DNA of 64,000 nucleotides from Comamonas denitrificans (GCF_017368815.1 NZ_JAFNME010000009.1:39236-103235); one strand, 5' to 3'. Counted from the stretch's first letter, positions 53,411 through 61,289 are shown. Notes: a model not told the origin generated them from the sequence alone. A program made the numbers and translations.

Positions 53411-55083
53411 GGGTTTCTCCTGAACATGCGTTTGACTTGGCGGGCATAGCGCTCGCGGGCGGACTGGTTGTGGTTGGGGGTGGTGTTACCGCCCTGGGCC
53501 GCTGCGGCGATACCGCCGGTGACGCACAGCATGTAGAGCATCTGCACCATGTCGGGGCCATCGTCGTGGTCGGCTTTTGGAAAGTGGCGGAACTGGTCGA
53601 TCAGCGTGGTCTGACTGGAATGCAGGCGCAGCAGCCCGTTGTGCATGTGCGGCTGCAGGCTTTCGATGCGCAGCAGTTTGTCGCTGGTGGGTATCAGGGC
53701 GCGGGCGGGTACGGGAACGCCCAGCTTGGCGCTGCGCTTGACCAGCTCAGTGCGCAAAAACTCCTGAAACTGGACGCTCTCAAAGCCCCAGACGATGCAG
53801 CAATACTCTCGCTGCATCTCAATCACGTCGCTGATGATGCGGTCGGGCACGCGCTTCTTTATCACCGCCTCGACCACGTCCATCACGCCAGTCTCGCGGT
53901 TGTAGCCGCCTACGCCGATGGCGCTGGGGTCGCGGCTGTTGCCCGCTTTGCCCAGGCTGGGGTCGCAGGCACCGTAGAAAATCCACTCGTCCAGGCGATT
54001 GACCCAGAAGCGGATGGAGTGGGCAAAGGGCGCATCATCCCCGGCCACGGGGTCGTTTTGCTGCTCGCTGTCAAACGCCGCATGCCCTTCGCGGGCGCGG
54101 CGGAGCATGAGTTTGACTAGTGGGCGCAGCGCGGGCCAGGACACTTTTGCGCCTGCATCCATGGCGGCCTGGTTGTCCTGGTAGAGCCGCATGGCCGCCG
54201 CCTCGCCCTGCTGCGGGGTCTCTCCCGCCAGCAGCAGCCCCTCGAATTGCTCCCACAAGTCCATGCGGTCGGGCCACTGGATGATGGCTTTAAACACCTT
54301 GCGGTTCCACAGCGGATTTTTTAAAAACCGCGCCAGCACGCTGTCGTAGTGCAGCACGGTGCCGACCAAGATGGCATCCATGCTGTCATCGGGCGGCCCC
54401 AGGGACAGCACGGATTTTGTGACGAAGGCTTGCAGCTTGTCGCGCTGCGCGGGGGTATTGACGTTTTCGTCGTTTTCGATGTCGTCGCAAATCGCCAGGT
54501 CGGGCCGGTGCGCCCCGTGCCGGCGGCCCCGGATTTTCTTGCTGCTGCCGAAGGCTTCGACCTTGCGGCCATTGGCCGTGACGATTACCCCGGCCCGCCA
54601 GATTTTGCCCTGGCCAGCAGCCTCGGGGAAGTCGCTCATGATGCGCGGGTTGGCTTCCAGCTCGGCTTTGATGGCCTCTAACATCTCTGCGGCCTGCTCA
54701 AAGGCATCCATGACGATGATGGCGTACCACTTGGCCCCGGTGACCAGGCACCAGGTCACAAAGCTCATGCTGATCTTGGTGGACTTGGCCTCGCCACGCG
54801 GCGCGGCAATGGCATCGCGCTGGCCTTCCGGGGTGTTGATGATCTCCGGCAGGCGCTTGTAAAGGTACTTGTGCAGCTCGGACGGTTCGGCCTTGCCGTA
54901 GTGGGGAAAATAGTGCCTGTCCCAATACTCAAAACCGGTCACCGGGTCGCACACCTTGCGGCGGCGCTCGCCAATCGCGGCGGGGGTGACATCCCAGCCG
55001 TCCATGTTCGCGTCAATCTGGCGGCGCAGATCGTCGGCCAGGGAGGTCAGACCCGCCAGAAATTCTTTACTGCTTTTTGCCAT
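53407..55083 (-). CDS. Phage terminase large subunit
   Basis: 558 aa packaging motor. The ATPase part shows a Walker A-like APRGEAKST at about 94-102 and Walker B LAICDDIEND at about 196-205. The C-terminal nuclease part includes WIFYGACDPSLGKAGNSRDPSAIGVGGYNRETGVMDVVEAV, with Asp residues expected for a RNase-H-like active site. It is preceded by the DUF1804 small subunit gene (96-nt gap) and coupled to the next gene by ATGA. Confidence 0.92.
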   Translation of the reverse strand: MAKSSKEFLAGLTSLADDLRRQIDANMDGWDVTPAAIGERRRKVCDPVTGFEYWDRHYFPHYGKAEPSELHKYLYKRLPEIINTPEGQRDAIAAPRGEAKSTKISMSFVTWCLVTGAKWYAIIVMDAFEQAAEMLEAIKAELEANPRIMSDFPEAAGQGKIWRAGVIVTANGRKVEAFGSSKKIRGRRHGAHRPDLAICDDIENDENVNTPAQRDKLQAFVTKSVLSLGPPDDSMDAILVGTVLHYDSVLARFLKNPLWNRKVFKAIIQWPDRMDLWEQFEGLLLAGETPQQGEAAAMRLYQDNQAAMDAGAKVSWPALRPLVKLMLRRAREGHAAFDSEQQNDPVAGDDAPFAHSIRFWVNRLDEWIFYGACDPSLGKAGNSRDPSAIGVGGYNRETGVMDVVEAVIKKRVPDRIISDVIEMQREYCCIVWGFESVQFQEFLRTELVKRSAKLGVPVPARALIPTSDKLLRIESLQPHMHNGLLRLHSSQTTLIDQFRHFPKADHDDGPDMVQMLYMLCVTGGIAAAAQGGNTTPNHNQSARERYARQVKRMFRRNP

Positions 55084-55179
55084 GTCAGGCTACAGCCACA
55101 AAGAGCAAGAACGCTTTGAAATAGTGGCCCTCAAAAAGAAGCCACAGCGCGACAAGAAAGATGACACAGGTATCCACCA

Positions 55180-55677
55180 TCACCGCACCTTTGCCAGCTC
55201 TTGGCCAAACGGCTCCAGCATCTCCACCAGCACACTCAGGTGCTGTGGATACCGCTGCTGTGCAAATGATGCAAAGCGCTGCAGCACGTCCAGCTGCACG
55301 GCTTGCTTGTCCAACTCCGGGTTCAGGCGCTTGAAGCTGGCCATCGTCTTGTTGAAGCTGTCGCTCATGCTGGCCAGCGTTTCGGCCCGCTGGCGCGGCC
55401 CCATGTCCTTGGCATCACGCAGCAAGTCCATCGTGGCCTGGTGCTGCACCAGGTAGTCTTCGAGCAGCTTGGCCGACAGGCTTTTAAAGGTGTCGTCACC
55501 CAGCGCAACGGCAGAGCGCACCATGTCCCAGTCGTCGCCCTGCGCGGCGGCCTCTTGCTTCCAGCGGTTGGCTGTGCTGCGGGCCACGCCCAGCTTGGCA
55601 CAGGCCGCCTCCATGGGCAGGCGCTGGAACACATACAGGCCGCGCAGCTGGGTGCGTTTTTCAGCGGGGTGCGCCAT
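55180..55677 (-). CDS. DUF1804 protein, probable terminase small subunit
   Basis: 165 aa. The N-terminal helix-turn-helix region (RGLYVFQRLPMEAACAKLGVARSTANRWKQEAAAQGDDWDMVRSA) is the DUF1804 hallmark, followed by a helical oligomerisation part. In Mu-like phages this protein lies just before the large terminase and is taken to be the DNA-recognition subunit. ATGA overlap with the upstream gene. Confidence 0.85.
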   Translation of the reverse strand: MAHPAEKRTQLRGLYVFQRLPMEAACAKLGVARSTANRWKQEAAAQGDDWDMVRSAVALGDDTFKSLSAKLLEDYLVQHQATMDLLRDAKDMGPRQRAETLASMSDSFNKTMASFKRLNPELDKQAVQLDVLQRFASFAQQRYPQHLSVLVEMLEPFGQELAKVR

Positions 55678-55949
55678 CAGTTGCCCAGCCCGCCGCCGCG
55701 CATGAATTGTTTGATGCCTTCGACCACAAGGGCCGTGCCAACGGCCACCGCGCCGCCGGATACGGCACCGGCCACTGCGGCTTTTTTCTCTACCTCGCGC
55801 AGGCGCTCGTCAATGCCGTTCAGGCGGGCATCCACCCGCGCATCCAGGTCTGCGATGCGCTTGTCCTGCTGGTTGAGATGGGCCGATATACCGTCCAGCT
55901 TGCCGTCGATCTTGCCCAGCAGCATCAACTCGTCTTTGTCCATTGCCAT
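55677..55949 (-). CDS. Small coiled-coil phage protein with C-terminal hydrophobic helix
   Basis: 90 aa. Residues 10-55 form a coiled coil (KIDGKLDGISAHLNQQDKRI and ARLNGIDERLREVEKK), residues about 57-80 a Gly/Ala/Val-rich hydrophobic helix. It is located between Rz and the small terminase. It may be a holin partner or an XhlA-like membrane protein; a separate obvious holin is missing. No firm family. Confidence 0.65.
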   Translation of the reverse strand: MAMDKDELMLLGKIDGKLDGISAHLNQQDKRIADLDARVDARLNGIDERLREVEKKAAVAGAVSGGAVAVGTALVVEGIKQFMRGGGLGN

Positions 55950-55974
55950 GTCTTTTGCTTCTTTCTTTTGTGCA

Positions 55975-56514
55975 TCAGGGGTGCATCAACTGAGCGCGGC
56001 AGGAGGCATAGGCCGCGTTCAGCGTTTCAACTTCGGCAATTACTGCTCCAAGGCGTCGCGTATTGCTTTCTGGTAGTAGCCCGTAGGCCGGGGCAGCGTC
56101 TGCTGCACCAGCGTCGGCAACGGCGGGCGCGTGACCTGCGGTGCCACCACGACCCGGCCCACAGGCGGCAGGCTGGGGGACGAGGCGCACCCGCACAGGG
56201 CGCTGCTCAAGATCGCCACGCAGGCGATCAATTTCTTGTTGTGCTGCGGCATCGGCCACCTCTTGCAGTTGATAAGCGGCATCCAGCGCGGTCTGGGCGG
56301 TGTCGCGCTGGGCGGTAAGGGTGGCCAGGATCTGTGCAGCATCGGCGTTCTGGCGCTCTATCTCGCCGCTCAGACGCTCTAGCTGCACATCCATGGCCAT
56401 AACTTGATTACGGTAGTGGTCGGTGGCCCAGGCCAGGGTCAGGCACAAAAGCAGCAGGGCGACCACGAGCCAGCGCTCGACTGCAAGCAGAAATCCATTT
56501 AGGCGCGGACTCAT
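55975..56514 (-). CDS. Rz-like inner-membrane spanin
   Basis: 179 aa. One N-terminal transmembrane helix (about residues 14-34, RWLVVALLLLCLTLAWA) is followed by a long periplasmic coiled coil (MDVQLERLSGEIERQNADAAQILATLTAQRDTAQ). This is the i-spanin form. The ATG overlaps the lysozyme stop (ATGA). The C-terminal third is translated in a second frame as the o-spanin. Confidence 0.8.
   Translation of the reverse strand: MSPRLNGFLLAVERWLVVALLLLCLTLAWATDHYRNQVMAMDVQLERLSGEIERQNADAAQILATLTAQRDTAQTALDAAYQLQEVADAAAQQEIDRLRGDLEQRPVRVRLVPQPAACGPGRGGTAGHAPAVADAGAADAAPAYGLLPESNTRRLGAVIAEVETLNAAYASCRAQLMHP
56040..56252 (-). CDS. Rz1-like outer-membrane lipoprotein, embedded in Rz
   Basis: 70 aa in a different frame wholly inside the Rz gene. 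It starts MPQHNKKLIACVAILSSALC; the lipobox ends with the Cys in LCGC, giving a lipoprotein whose mature part is short and rich in Pro (SLPPVGR, TRPPLPTL, TLPRPTGY). This is the standard embedded Rz/Rz1 layout that joins the two membranes in lysis. Confidence 0.8.
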   Translation of the reverse strand: MPQHNKKLIACVAILSSALCGCASSPSLPPVGRVVVAPQVTRPPLPTLVQQTLPRPTGYYQKAIRDALEQ

Positions 56515-57161
56515 GGCTGAGCCCCTTTCCAGGATTCGGTGGCAAAGTCGTACTCGGCTCGCAGTAGCGCCACACCGGCCAGACAGCCGGAGCGCTCTTT
56601 CAAGCGGCGGTTGTAAAGCCCCTGGACAAAGCGGTACTCCCAAGCCCCCTGGGTGTTTTTGCGCCCCGTTTTGACATAGCTCCAGACCGGCGTTTTGCCG
56701 TCCGGCCCGTGGGCCAGTGCATCGCAGGCGGCCTCGTATTTGCGGGCATTGAGCAGGCCCATGGCGCGGCTGGCGCAGGTGGACGGCTCCCCATGGTTGT
56801 GGCCGTGGCTGCTGAAGGCATCCAGCACCGGCTGCGTAACGGGCACCTTGATGCAGCCCAGCACCTGCGCCTGGCCGGTGGCCAGCACCTGGCTGCCCAC
56901 GGCCTGGCACTGCGCATCCGACCAGTAATCACCCAGCACCACCGGCACCGGGCTGGCGTGTTTTGTCAGCCCCAGGCAGGCGGTGGGCAGGCCGCCCGCA
57001 AGCTGGTCTGCATACACCACGTTCTTGAACCCCGGCGTGCCATCACGCCGGGCTGGGCCGTCTTCGTAGCCGGAGATGTAGGCCACATACCCTGCACCGC
57101 CCAGCACCAGGGGGATGCCGAAGCGCAGGACGGTTTTGCCAATGGATGCTGTATTTGCCAT
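56511..57161 (-). CDS. Phage lysozyme with N-terminal signal-anchor (endolysin)
   Basis: 216 aa from the ATG at 57161. A single uncharged Gly/Ala-rich helix near residues 10-32 (FGIPLVLGGAGYVAYISG) could be a SAR anchor. It is followed by YEDGPARRDGTPGFKNVVYADQLAGGLPTACLGLT, in which E-D-T can be aligned with the catalytic triad of T4/P21-type (GH24) lysozymes. YNRRLKERSGCL near the end is also typical. First gene of the late transcript, just after a minus-strand terminator. Confidence 0.82.
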   Translation of the reverse strand: MANTASIGKTVLRFGIPLVLGGAGYVAYISGYEDGPARRDGTPGFKNVVYADQLAGGLPTACLGLTKHASPVPVVLGDYWSDAQCQAVGSQVLATGQAQVLGCIKVPVTQPVLDAFSSHGHNHGEPSTCASRAMGLLNARKYEAACDALAHGPDGKTPVWSYVKTGRKNTQGAWEYRFVQGLYNRRLKERSGCLAGVALLRAEYDFATESWKGAQP

Positions 57162-57196
57162 GCCCCGCACTGTCGCGGGTGGGGTAGAAAAAAATA

Positions 57197-57216
57197 AGGC
57201 CGACAAAGGTCGGCCT
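57197..57216 (-). terminator. Terminator closing the repressor operon before the late genes
   Basis: AGGCCGAC (57197-57204) pairs with GTCGGCCT (57209-57216); on the minus strand it is followed by TATTTTTTTC. It lies 46 nt after the end of the second zinc-ribbon gene and 36 nt before the lysozyme ATG. The stem is the same as that of the terminator at 45479. Confidence 0.85.
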
Positions 57217-57261
57217 GGGTGGTGGGGAGCGCTTTTTTAAGGTATCACAAAATCGGGCGAT

Positions 57262-57801
57262 CTACCCTTGATCAACATAACCGCTGCCATCTGGGCGCTT
57301 AATCCAGCCTGATAGGGCAAGCTGACCTTTAGGGTCACAAGTGCAGTTTTCAGGGATGACGGCACGCGCTGACGAACTGGTGCTGATGATGGTTTGGTTC
57401 AGCGGCTCGCACGCGGGGCACAACCTGGCTCCAGATAGCTGCACCGAGCGGACACCCCGTTTGGCAAGTTTAGCCAAGTCCATCTCAATCAATAGCAAGT
57501 ACCAGCGCTCTCTTTCTTCGGGATTCCGTGTGCATTTCATCATCTCCAAAACGGCATTCCGGTCACCAGAGAGCGCGGGCTGCGTGAACTGCGCCTGTCT
57601 TGCAGCTTGTTGATTGGCATAGTGGCCCGACCACGTCTGTTCCGCCGCATCTGCTTGCGTCTGGGTCATCAGCCGCCGTTCACGGTTGTCTGGTGTGTTT
57701 TTTACAAAGACAAACTCGCCACACGCTTTGCACTTGGTTTTGCGCTGGGGTATTTTTGCCAGCGGGGCTTTGCACGATGGGCATTGAGGCGTTCTCCCCA
57801 T
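57262..57801 (-). CDS. Zinc-ribbon protein downstream of the phage repressor, unknown
   Basis: 179 aa from the ATG at 57801. The N-terminal zinc ribbon is CPSC...CKAC (residues about 7-27). The middle is helical (DRNAVLEMMKCTRNPEERERWYLLLIEMDLAKL), and the C-terminal region carries CPAC and CTCDPKG, a second possible metal site. It is located 10 nt after the membrane zinc-ribbon gene and in one transcript with the repressor. Function unknown; the C-terminal Cys pattern resembles that of some phage and toxin-related nuclease-like proteins but I cannot name it. Confidence 0.75.
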   Translation of the reverse strand: MGRTPQCPSCKAPLAKIPQRKTKCKACGEFVFVKNTPDNRERRLMTQTQADAAEQTWSGHYANQQAARQAQFTQPALSGDRNAVLEMMKCTRNPEERERWYLLLIEMDLAKLAKRGVRSVQLSGARLCPACEPLNQTIISTSSSARAVIPENCTCDPKGQLALSGWIKRPDGSGYVDQG

Positions 57802-57811
57802 GAGGCTTCTC

Positions 57812-58258
57812 TTATCGCTCCTTTGCCGCCAATTGCACAGCAGCATCACTGAGATCGGCCAGCATCAGCGACCCTTCTTTTGCCACCCTGGCGAACACAA
57901 AAATAGCAATTGCAAAAAACACTCCGCCCGCAAATCCCGCAATGCGGGTCATGCCTTCGCCTTTAGTCAGCGCAAGCAGCCCCATAACCAAGGCTAGCCC
58001 AGCCATGACCAACATCACCAGATAAATCACATGCACCAGCCCCCGAAACGTGGGGTACAGCGATGCAGCACGCATTTGCTCGGCAAATTCTTTGATGCCG
58101 CGCGGCGATGCCGCCGTAGGTCGTACCGCTTTGGCCGCCTGCTGTGCCATCGCCTGCGCCACGCGACTATAAATTGCGCTGCAGTTTGGGCATGCCTCCA
58201 TCACATCTCCGGTAGATGTTGGGTTGATATGGCCGCATTTTTGGCAAGTCTTTTGCAT
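57812..58258 (-). CDS. Membrane protein with N-terminal zinc ribbon, unknown
   Basis: 148 aa. The N-terminal zinc ribbon CQKCGHINPTSTGDVMEACPNC (Cys 5, 8, 23, 26) is followed by a linker and two transmembrane helices at about 72-95 and 103-125 (YLVMLVMAGLALVMGLLAL, IAGFAGGVFFAIAIFVFA). A short cytoplasmic tail ends it. The SD AGAGGAAA is strong. It begins 48 nt after the repressor stop, on the same strand, so it is expected to be expressed in the lysogen. Candidate superinfection-exclusion or defence cargo; function unknown. Confidence 0.75.
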   Translation of the reverse strand: MQKTCQKCGHINPTSTGDVMEACPNCSAIYSRVAQAMAQQAAKAVRPTAASPRGIKEFAEQMRAASLYPTFRGLVHVIYLVMLVMAGLALVMGLLALTKGEGMTRIAGFAGGVFFAIAIFVFARVAKEGSLMLADLSDAAVQLAAKER

Positions 58259-58305
58259 ATTTTCCTCTTATTTAAATACCGCTGATGTGATCGTCGTTGG
58301 CCGCC

Positions 58306-58674
58306 TCATGCGGCCTTGCCACGCTTGCCCCCTGCACTTGCAGGCGCGAAAGCGCCAAGCGCCGTCTTTACCCCGGCCTGTACTTGCTCTGGGGCCGCAT
58401 GGAAGTTGTCTAACAAGATACGGTCACCTTTTGAAATTGGTTGCACTGAAGTGGGCGTAGTGGTGGTGCTGCCTACGCGCTGACCCGTCAGGATGTACAG
58501 CACATCAGCCCCTGCAGCGGCAATGGCTGCAAGGTAGTTTGAATCTGGAGAACGTTCGTTCTTCTCGTAGTTGATCTGCGATTTTTTCGTTACCCCAGCA
58601 ATTGTTCCAAACGCTTCTTGCGATAGCTGAAGTGCCTCTCGCTCTTCGCGTAAACGCGCACCTATAGAAACCAT
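58306..58674 (-). CDS. Phage repressor, XRE/HTH_3 family
   Basis: 122 aa. The helix-turn-helix spans about residues 5-60 (ARLREEREALQLSQEAFGTIAGVTKKSQINYEKNERSPDSNYLAAI). The C-terminal part has no S24 peptidase domain, so induction is probably not by RecA-assisted self-cleavage. The start ATG at 58674 has AAGGTG 8 nt upstream. It is divergent from ner across a 122-nt control region with a GAGAAC-N4-GTTCTC operator, and another near-copy lies inside its own coding region. Confidence 0.88.
   Translation of the reverse strand: MVSIGARLREEREALQLSQEAFGTIAGVTKKSQINYEKNERSPDSNYLAAIAAAGADVLYILTGQRVGSTTTTPTSVQPISKGDRILLDNFHAAPEQVQAGVKTALGAFAPASAGGKRGKAA
58548..58562. promoter_or_regulatory. Second operator-like palindrome inside the repressor gene
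   Basis: GAGAAC-GTTC-GTTCT repeats the operator pattern of 58702-58717 with one end base changed (GTTCTT instead of GTTCTC). It lies within the repressor coding sequence 150 bp from the first operator, so looping between the two is possible. Confidence 0.5.
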
Positions 58675-58694
58675 TTGTTCACCTTAGTTATCTC

Positions 58695-58723
58695 TTGAAT
58701 GGAGAACAATCGTTCTCTATAAT
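58695..58723 (+). promoter_or_regulatory. Early promoter with repressor operator in the spacer
   Basis: TTGAAT (58695-58700), 17 nt, TATAAT (58718-58723): a near-ideal sigma70 promoter reading toward ner and the transposase. The spacer contains the palindrome GAGAAC-AATC-GTTCTC at 58702-58717, so a dimer bound there must exclude polymerase. This is the core of the lysogeny switch. Confidence 0.85.
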
Positions 58724-58726
58724 CAT

Positions 58727-58781
58727 GCCTAAGACAACGCCGCACATTTGCGCGGCGTGAATTTACCTAACAACTTAGGCA
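58727..58781 (+). other. Structured 5' leader of the early operon
   Basis: Immediately after the expected transcription start, GCCTAAG (58727-58733) pairs with CTTAGGC (58775-58781) and encloses a second stem ACGCCGC (58737-58743) with GCGGCGT (58752-58758). The outer stem ends 1 nt before the AAAGGAT Shine-Dalgarno of ner. The arrangement could tune translation or act as a binding site. Confidence 0.6.
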
Positions 58782-58796
58782 AAGGATAACAAAGCA

Positions 58797-59045
58797 ATGC
58801 ACCCTGAACAGATCAAGGCCGCAATGCGTATGGCGGGCACCACACCAGCCATGCTGTGTGATGAATTGGGGGTGGCTGCATCTTCTGTTTCGCAAGCGAT
58901 CAGTGGGCATATCAAGAGCCAACGCATACAAGGCCGTATTGCTCAAATCATCGGCAAGCCCATATCAGAAATTTGGCCCAACCAAATCACGCTGCGCCGC
59001 AGCCGGGCACAGATCGAAGCCCAACGTGCAAGGGCCGCCGTATGA
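58797..59045 (+). CDS. ner: Ner-like phage DNA-binding protein
   Basis: 82 aa. Its helix-turn-helix (MHPEQIKAAMRMAGTTPAML, then ELGVAASSVSQAISGHIKSQRIQGRIAQIIGKPISEIWP) is the Ner/Nlp (SfsB) pattern; Mu Ner represses both early and repressor promoters after induction. The ATG has AAAGGAT 8 nt upstream. The stop overlaps the transposase ATG (ATGA). Confidence 0.88.
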   Translation: MHPEQIKAAMRMAGTTPAMLCDELGVAASSVSQAISGHIKSQRIQGRIAQIIGKPISEIWPNQITLRRSRAQIEAQRARAAV

Positions 59046-61231
59046 CCTGGCACACCGCCCGCGAGCTGGCAGGCCTGCCGGGGATGCCCGGCAGCGAACG
59101 CCGCACCCGTGAAAAGTTGGCGCAGCTTGCAGCCCCCAGCCGTCCTCGGGTAGGTCGCGTCGGCGGTGGCCGCGAATACGACAGCACCGGCCTGCCTGCC
59201 GAAACCCGCGCAGCGCTGGCAACCCGCAAGATCACCGATGCAGGCAGCACGGCCCTGGCCGTGGTGGATACACCCCCTGTGCGGTCTTTTGTCCCTGCGC
59301 CCCAGGAGCAGGCCGTAGTGCCTGCCCTGGCCACCAACCGCCAGCCCAGCATGGCCGACAAGGCTGTGGCCGATGCCCGCGTGCGGCTAGTCACACTGGT
59401 GCAGGGGCTGGTGCCGCTGCATGGCAGCAAACGCGCCTGCGCCCTGCTGGCCGCGCAATTGGTGACCGGCGAGGCGGGCACAGAGCTGCAAACTATTGCC
59501 CGCACGGCCAACCAACGGGCACGTGGCGACATGGTGAGCGCCCGCACGCTGGAGCGCTGGGTTTCCGAACACAACAAAAGCGGCTGGTGGGGCTTGCTGC
59601 CCGCCGAGGCTGGCCCGCGCCTGCTTACGGTGGCCGACGATGTGGCAGCAGTGCTGGGCCTGTACCACAGCCGCGATGCCCGCTTTCGCAAACTGACCGG
59701 CGCGGCGCAGGAAGTCACGCGCATGCTGGGCCGGGACTTTGACACCTGGCGCACGCTGTATGACCGCGCCCGCCGCGCCCTGGACAAGCTGGGCAAGGAT
59801 GCGCGGGCCAATACGGCCCTGCTCAAGGCCCGCCACAGCGGAGCGCAGCGCGATGCCAAGTTGCCCTTTAAACGCCGCAGCACCGAGGGGTTTGACCCGC
59901 TGGATGTGTGGGTGATTGATGGCCACACCTTCAAGGCCAAGGTGCGCCACCCTGATCACGGTGCGCCTTTTGCGCCGGAATTGACGGTGGTGCTGGATGC
60001 GACCACGCGCATGATCGTCGGCTGGTCGGTGGGGCTGTCAGAAAACGTGCGTGTGGTGGGCGATGCCCTGCGCCACGCTATTGGTCAACACGGCATTTGC
60101 GCCATTCTGTACGGCGACAACGGCGCGGGCGAGACGGCCAAGGCCATGGATTGCCCGATTGACGGTTTTTGCGCCCGCCTGGGGATTGAGCACCGCACGG
60201 GCATCCCCGGCAAACCCCAAGGTCACGGAGTGATTGAGCGCAGCTGGCAAACCCACGCCATCAACGCCGCCCGGCAGTTTTCCAGCTACCAGGGCAAGGA
60301 TGCAGATGCGGGCACTTTTCGCAAAGTGGCCGCTGAACTGGCCAAAGAGCAGCGGGCGGTGAAGCGGGCCGAGCAGGCCGGGCAGGTGATTGCTCTGTCA
60401 CCGAAAGCACCCAGCTGGCAGCAATTTATTGATGCCATCGAAACGATGGTGGAGCAATACAACACCCAGCACCGCCACCGCAGCCTGCCCAAGCGCAGCG
60501 ATGGCAAGCACATGACACCTGCCGAGTATTGGGCCGAGATTTTCGACCCCGCCATGCAGATCAAGCCCTCGCAGCAGGAGCTGCGGATGCTGTTTATGCC
60601 CAGCGTTATACGCACGGCGCAGCGCGGGGAGGTGACTTTTTTCAACCAGCACTACCAGGCACCGGAGCTGATGCGCCGGGATGTGGACGGGCGCGAGGTG
60701 TCGGTGCGCTATGACATTCACGACCCCAGCTTTGTGCTGATCTACACGCTGGGTGGGGAATACGTGTGCGAGGCGCAGTGGAACGCCAACCGCATCGACT
60801 TTTTTCCAAAACCGGTCATCCAGATGGCCCGCGAAAAGCGGGTGGCCGCTGCCATCAAGCGCCGCGAGCAGCAGATCGACACCGCTCTGCGCGAGCTGGG
60901 GCCCACCGTGGATATGGACGTGCCCACGGCCTTGCCAGCACCAGCCGCGCCGCTGGTGGTGCTGCCCGCCATCACGCCCAAAGCCACACCTGTATCGGCC
61001 CAGGGGGCGACAGCGCCCGCTGCTGCAGTGCGCCCCATGTTTGACATGCCCAGCGATCGCTACGAGTGGCTGATGCGCCACCGCGATGGCTGGACGGATG
61101 CCGACCACGCCTGGATTGACCGCTACGTGCAAAGCGATAGCTATGCCGACTTGCGGGATTTTTACGAGAGCAGGGGGATGGGGTGGGATGCCGGGGGCGA
61201 TGCGCTGCCGGTTTTTAAGAGTGCCCTGTGA
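59042..61231 (+). CDS. Phage transposase, DDE family (MuA-like)
   Basis: 729 aa. An N-terminal winged-helix DNA-binding part (MTWHTARELAGLPGMPGSER) is followed by site-binding domains. The RNase-H catalytic core has the triad D293 (VWVIDGHTF), D359 (ILYGDNGAGE) and E399 (GHGVIERSWQ); a beta-barrel domain lies at about 525-610 (Mu-transposase C-terminal type). The C-terminal tail after residue 640 is the region that in MuA contacts MuB and ClpX. It both integrates and replicates the phage by transposition. Translation is coupled to ner. Confidence 0.96.
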   Translation: MTWHTARELAGLPGMPGSERRTREKLAQLAAPSRPRVGRVGGGREYDSTGLPAETRAALATRKITDAGSTALAVVDTPPVRSFVPAPQEQAVVPALATNRQPSMADKAVADARVRLVTLVQGLVPLHGSKRACALLAAQLVTGEAGTELQTIARTANQRARGDMVSARTLERWVSEHNKSGWWGLLPAEAGPRLLTVADDVAAVLGLYHSRDARFRKLTGAAQEVTRMLGRDFDTWRTLYDRARRALDKLGKDARANTALLKARHSGAQRDAKLPFKRRSTEGFDPLDVWVIDGHTFKAKVRHPDHGAPFAPELTVVLDATTRMIVGWSVGLSENVRVVGDALRHAIGQHGICAILYGDNGAGETAKAMDCPIDGFCARLGIEHRTGIPGKPQGHGVIERSWQTHAINAARQFSSYQGKDADAGTFRKVAAELAKEQRAVKRAEQAGQVIALSPKAPSWQQFIDAIETMVEQYNTQHRHRSLPKRSDGKHMTPAEYWAEIFDPAMQIKPSQQELRMLFMPSVIRTAQRGEVTFFNQHYQAPELMRRDVDGREVSVRYDIHDPSFVLIYTLGGEYVCEAQWNANRIDFFPKPVIQMAREKRVAAAIKRREQQIDTALRELGPTVDMDVPTALPAPAAPLVVLPAITPKATPVSAQGATAPAAAVRPMFDMPSDRYEWLMRHRDGWTDADHAWIDRYVQSDSYADLRDFYESRGMGWDAGGDALPVFKSAL

Positions 61232-61289
61232 TGGCGGCCACCACCACAGAGCGAGTTTTTACGAATGAAAAACGAAAGGGAAATGTAAA

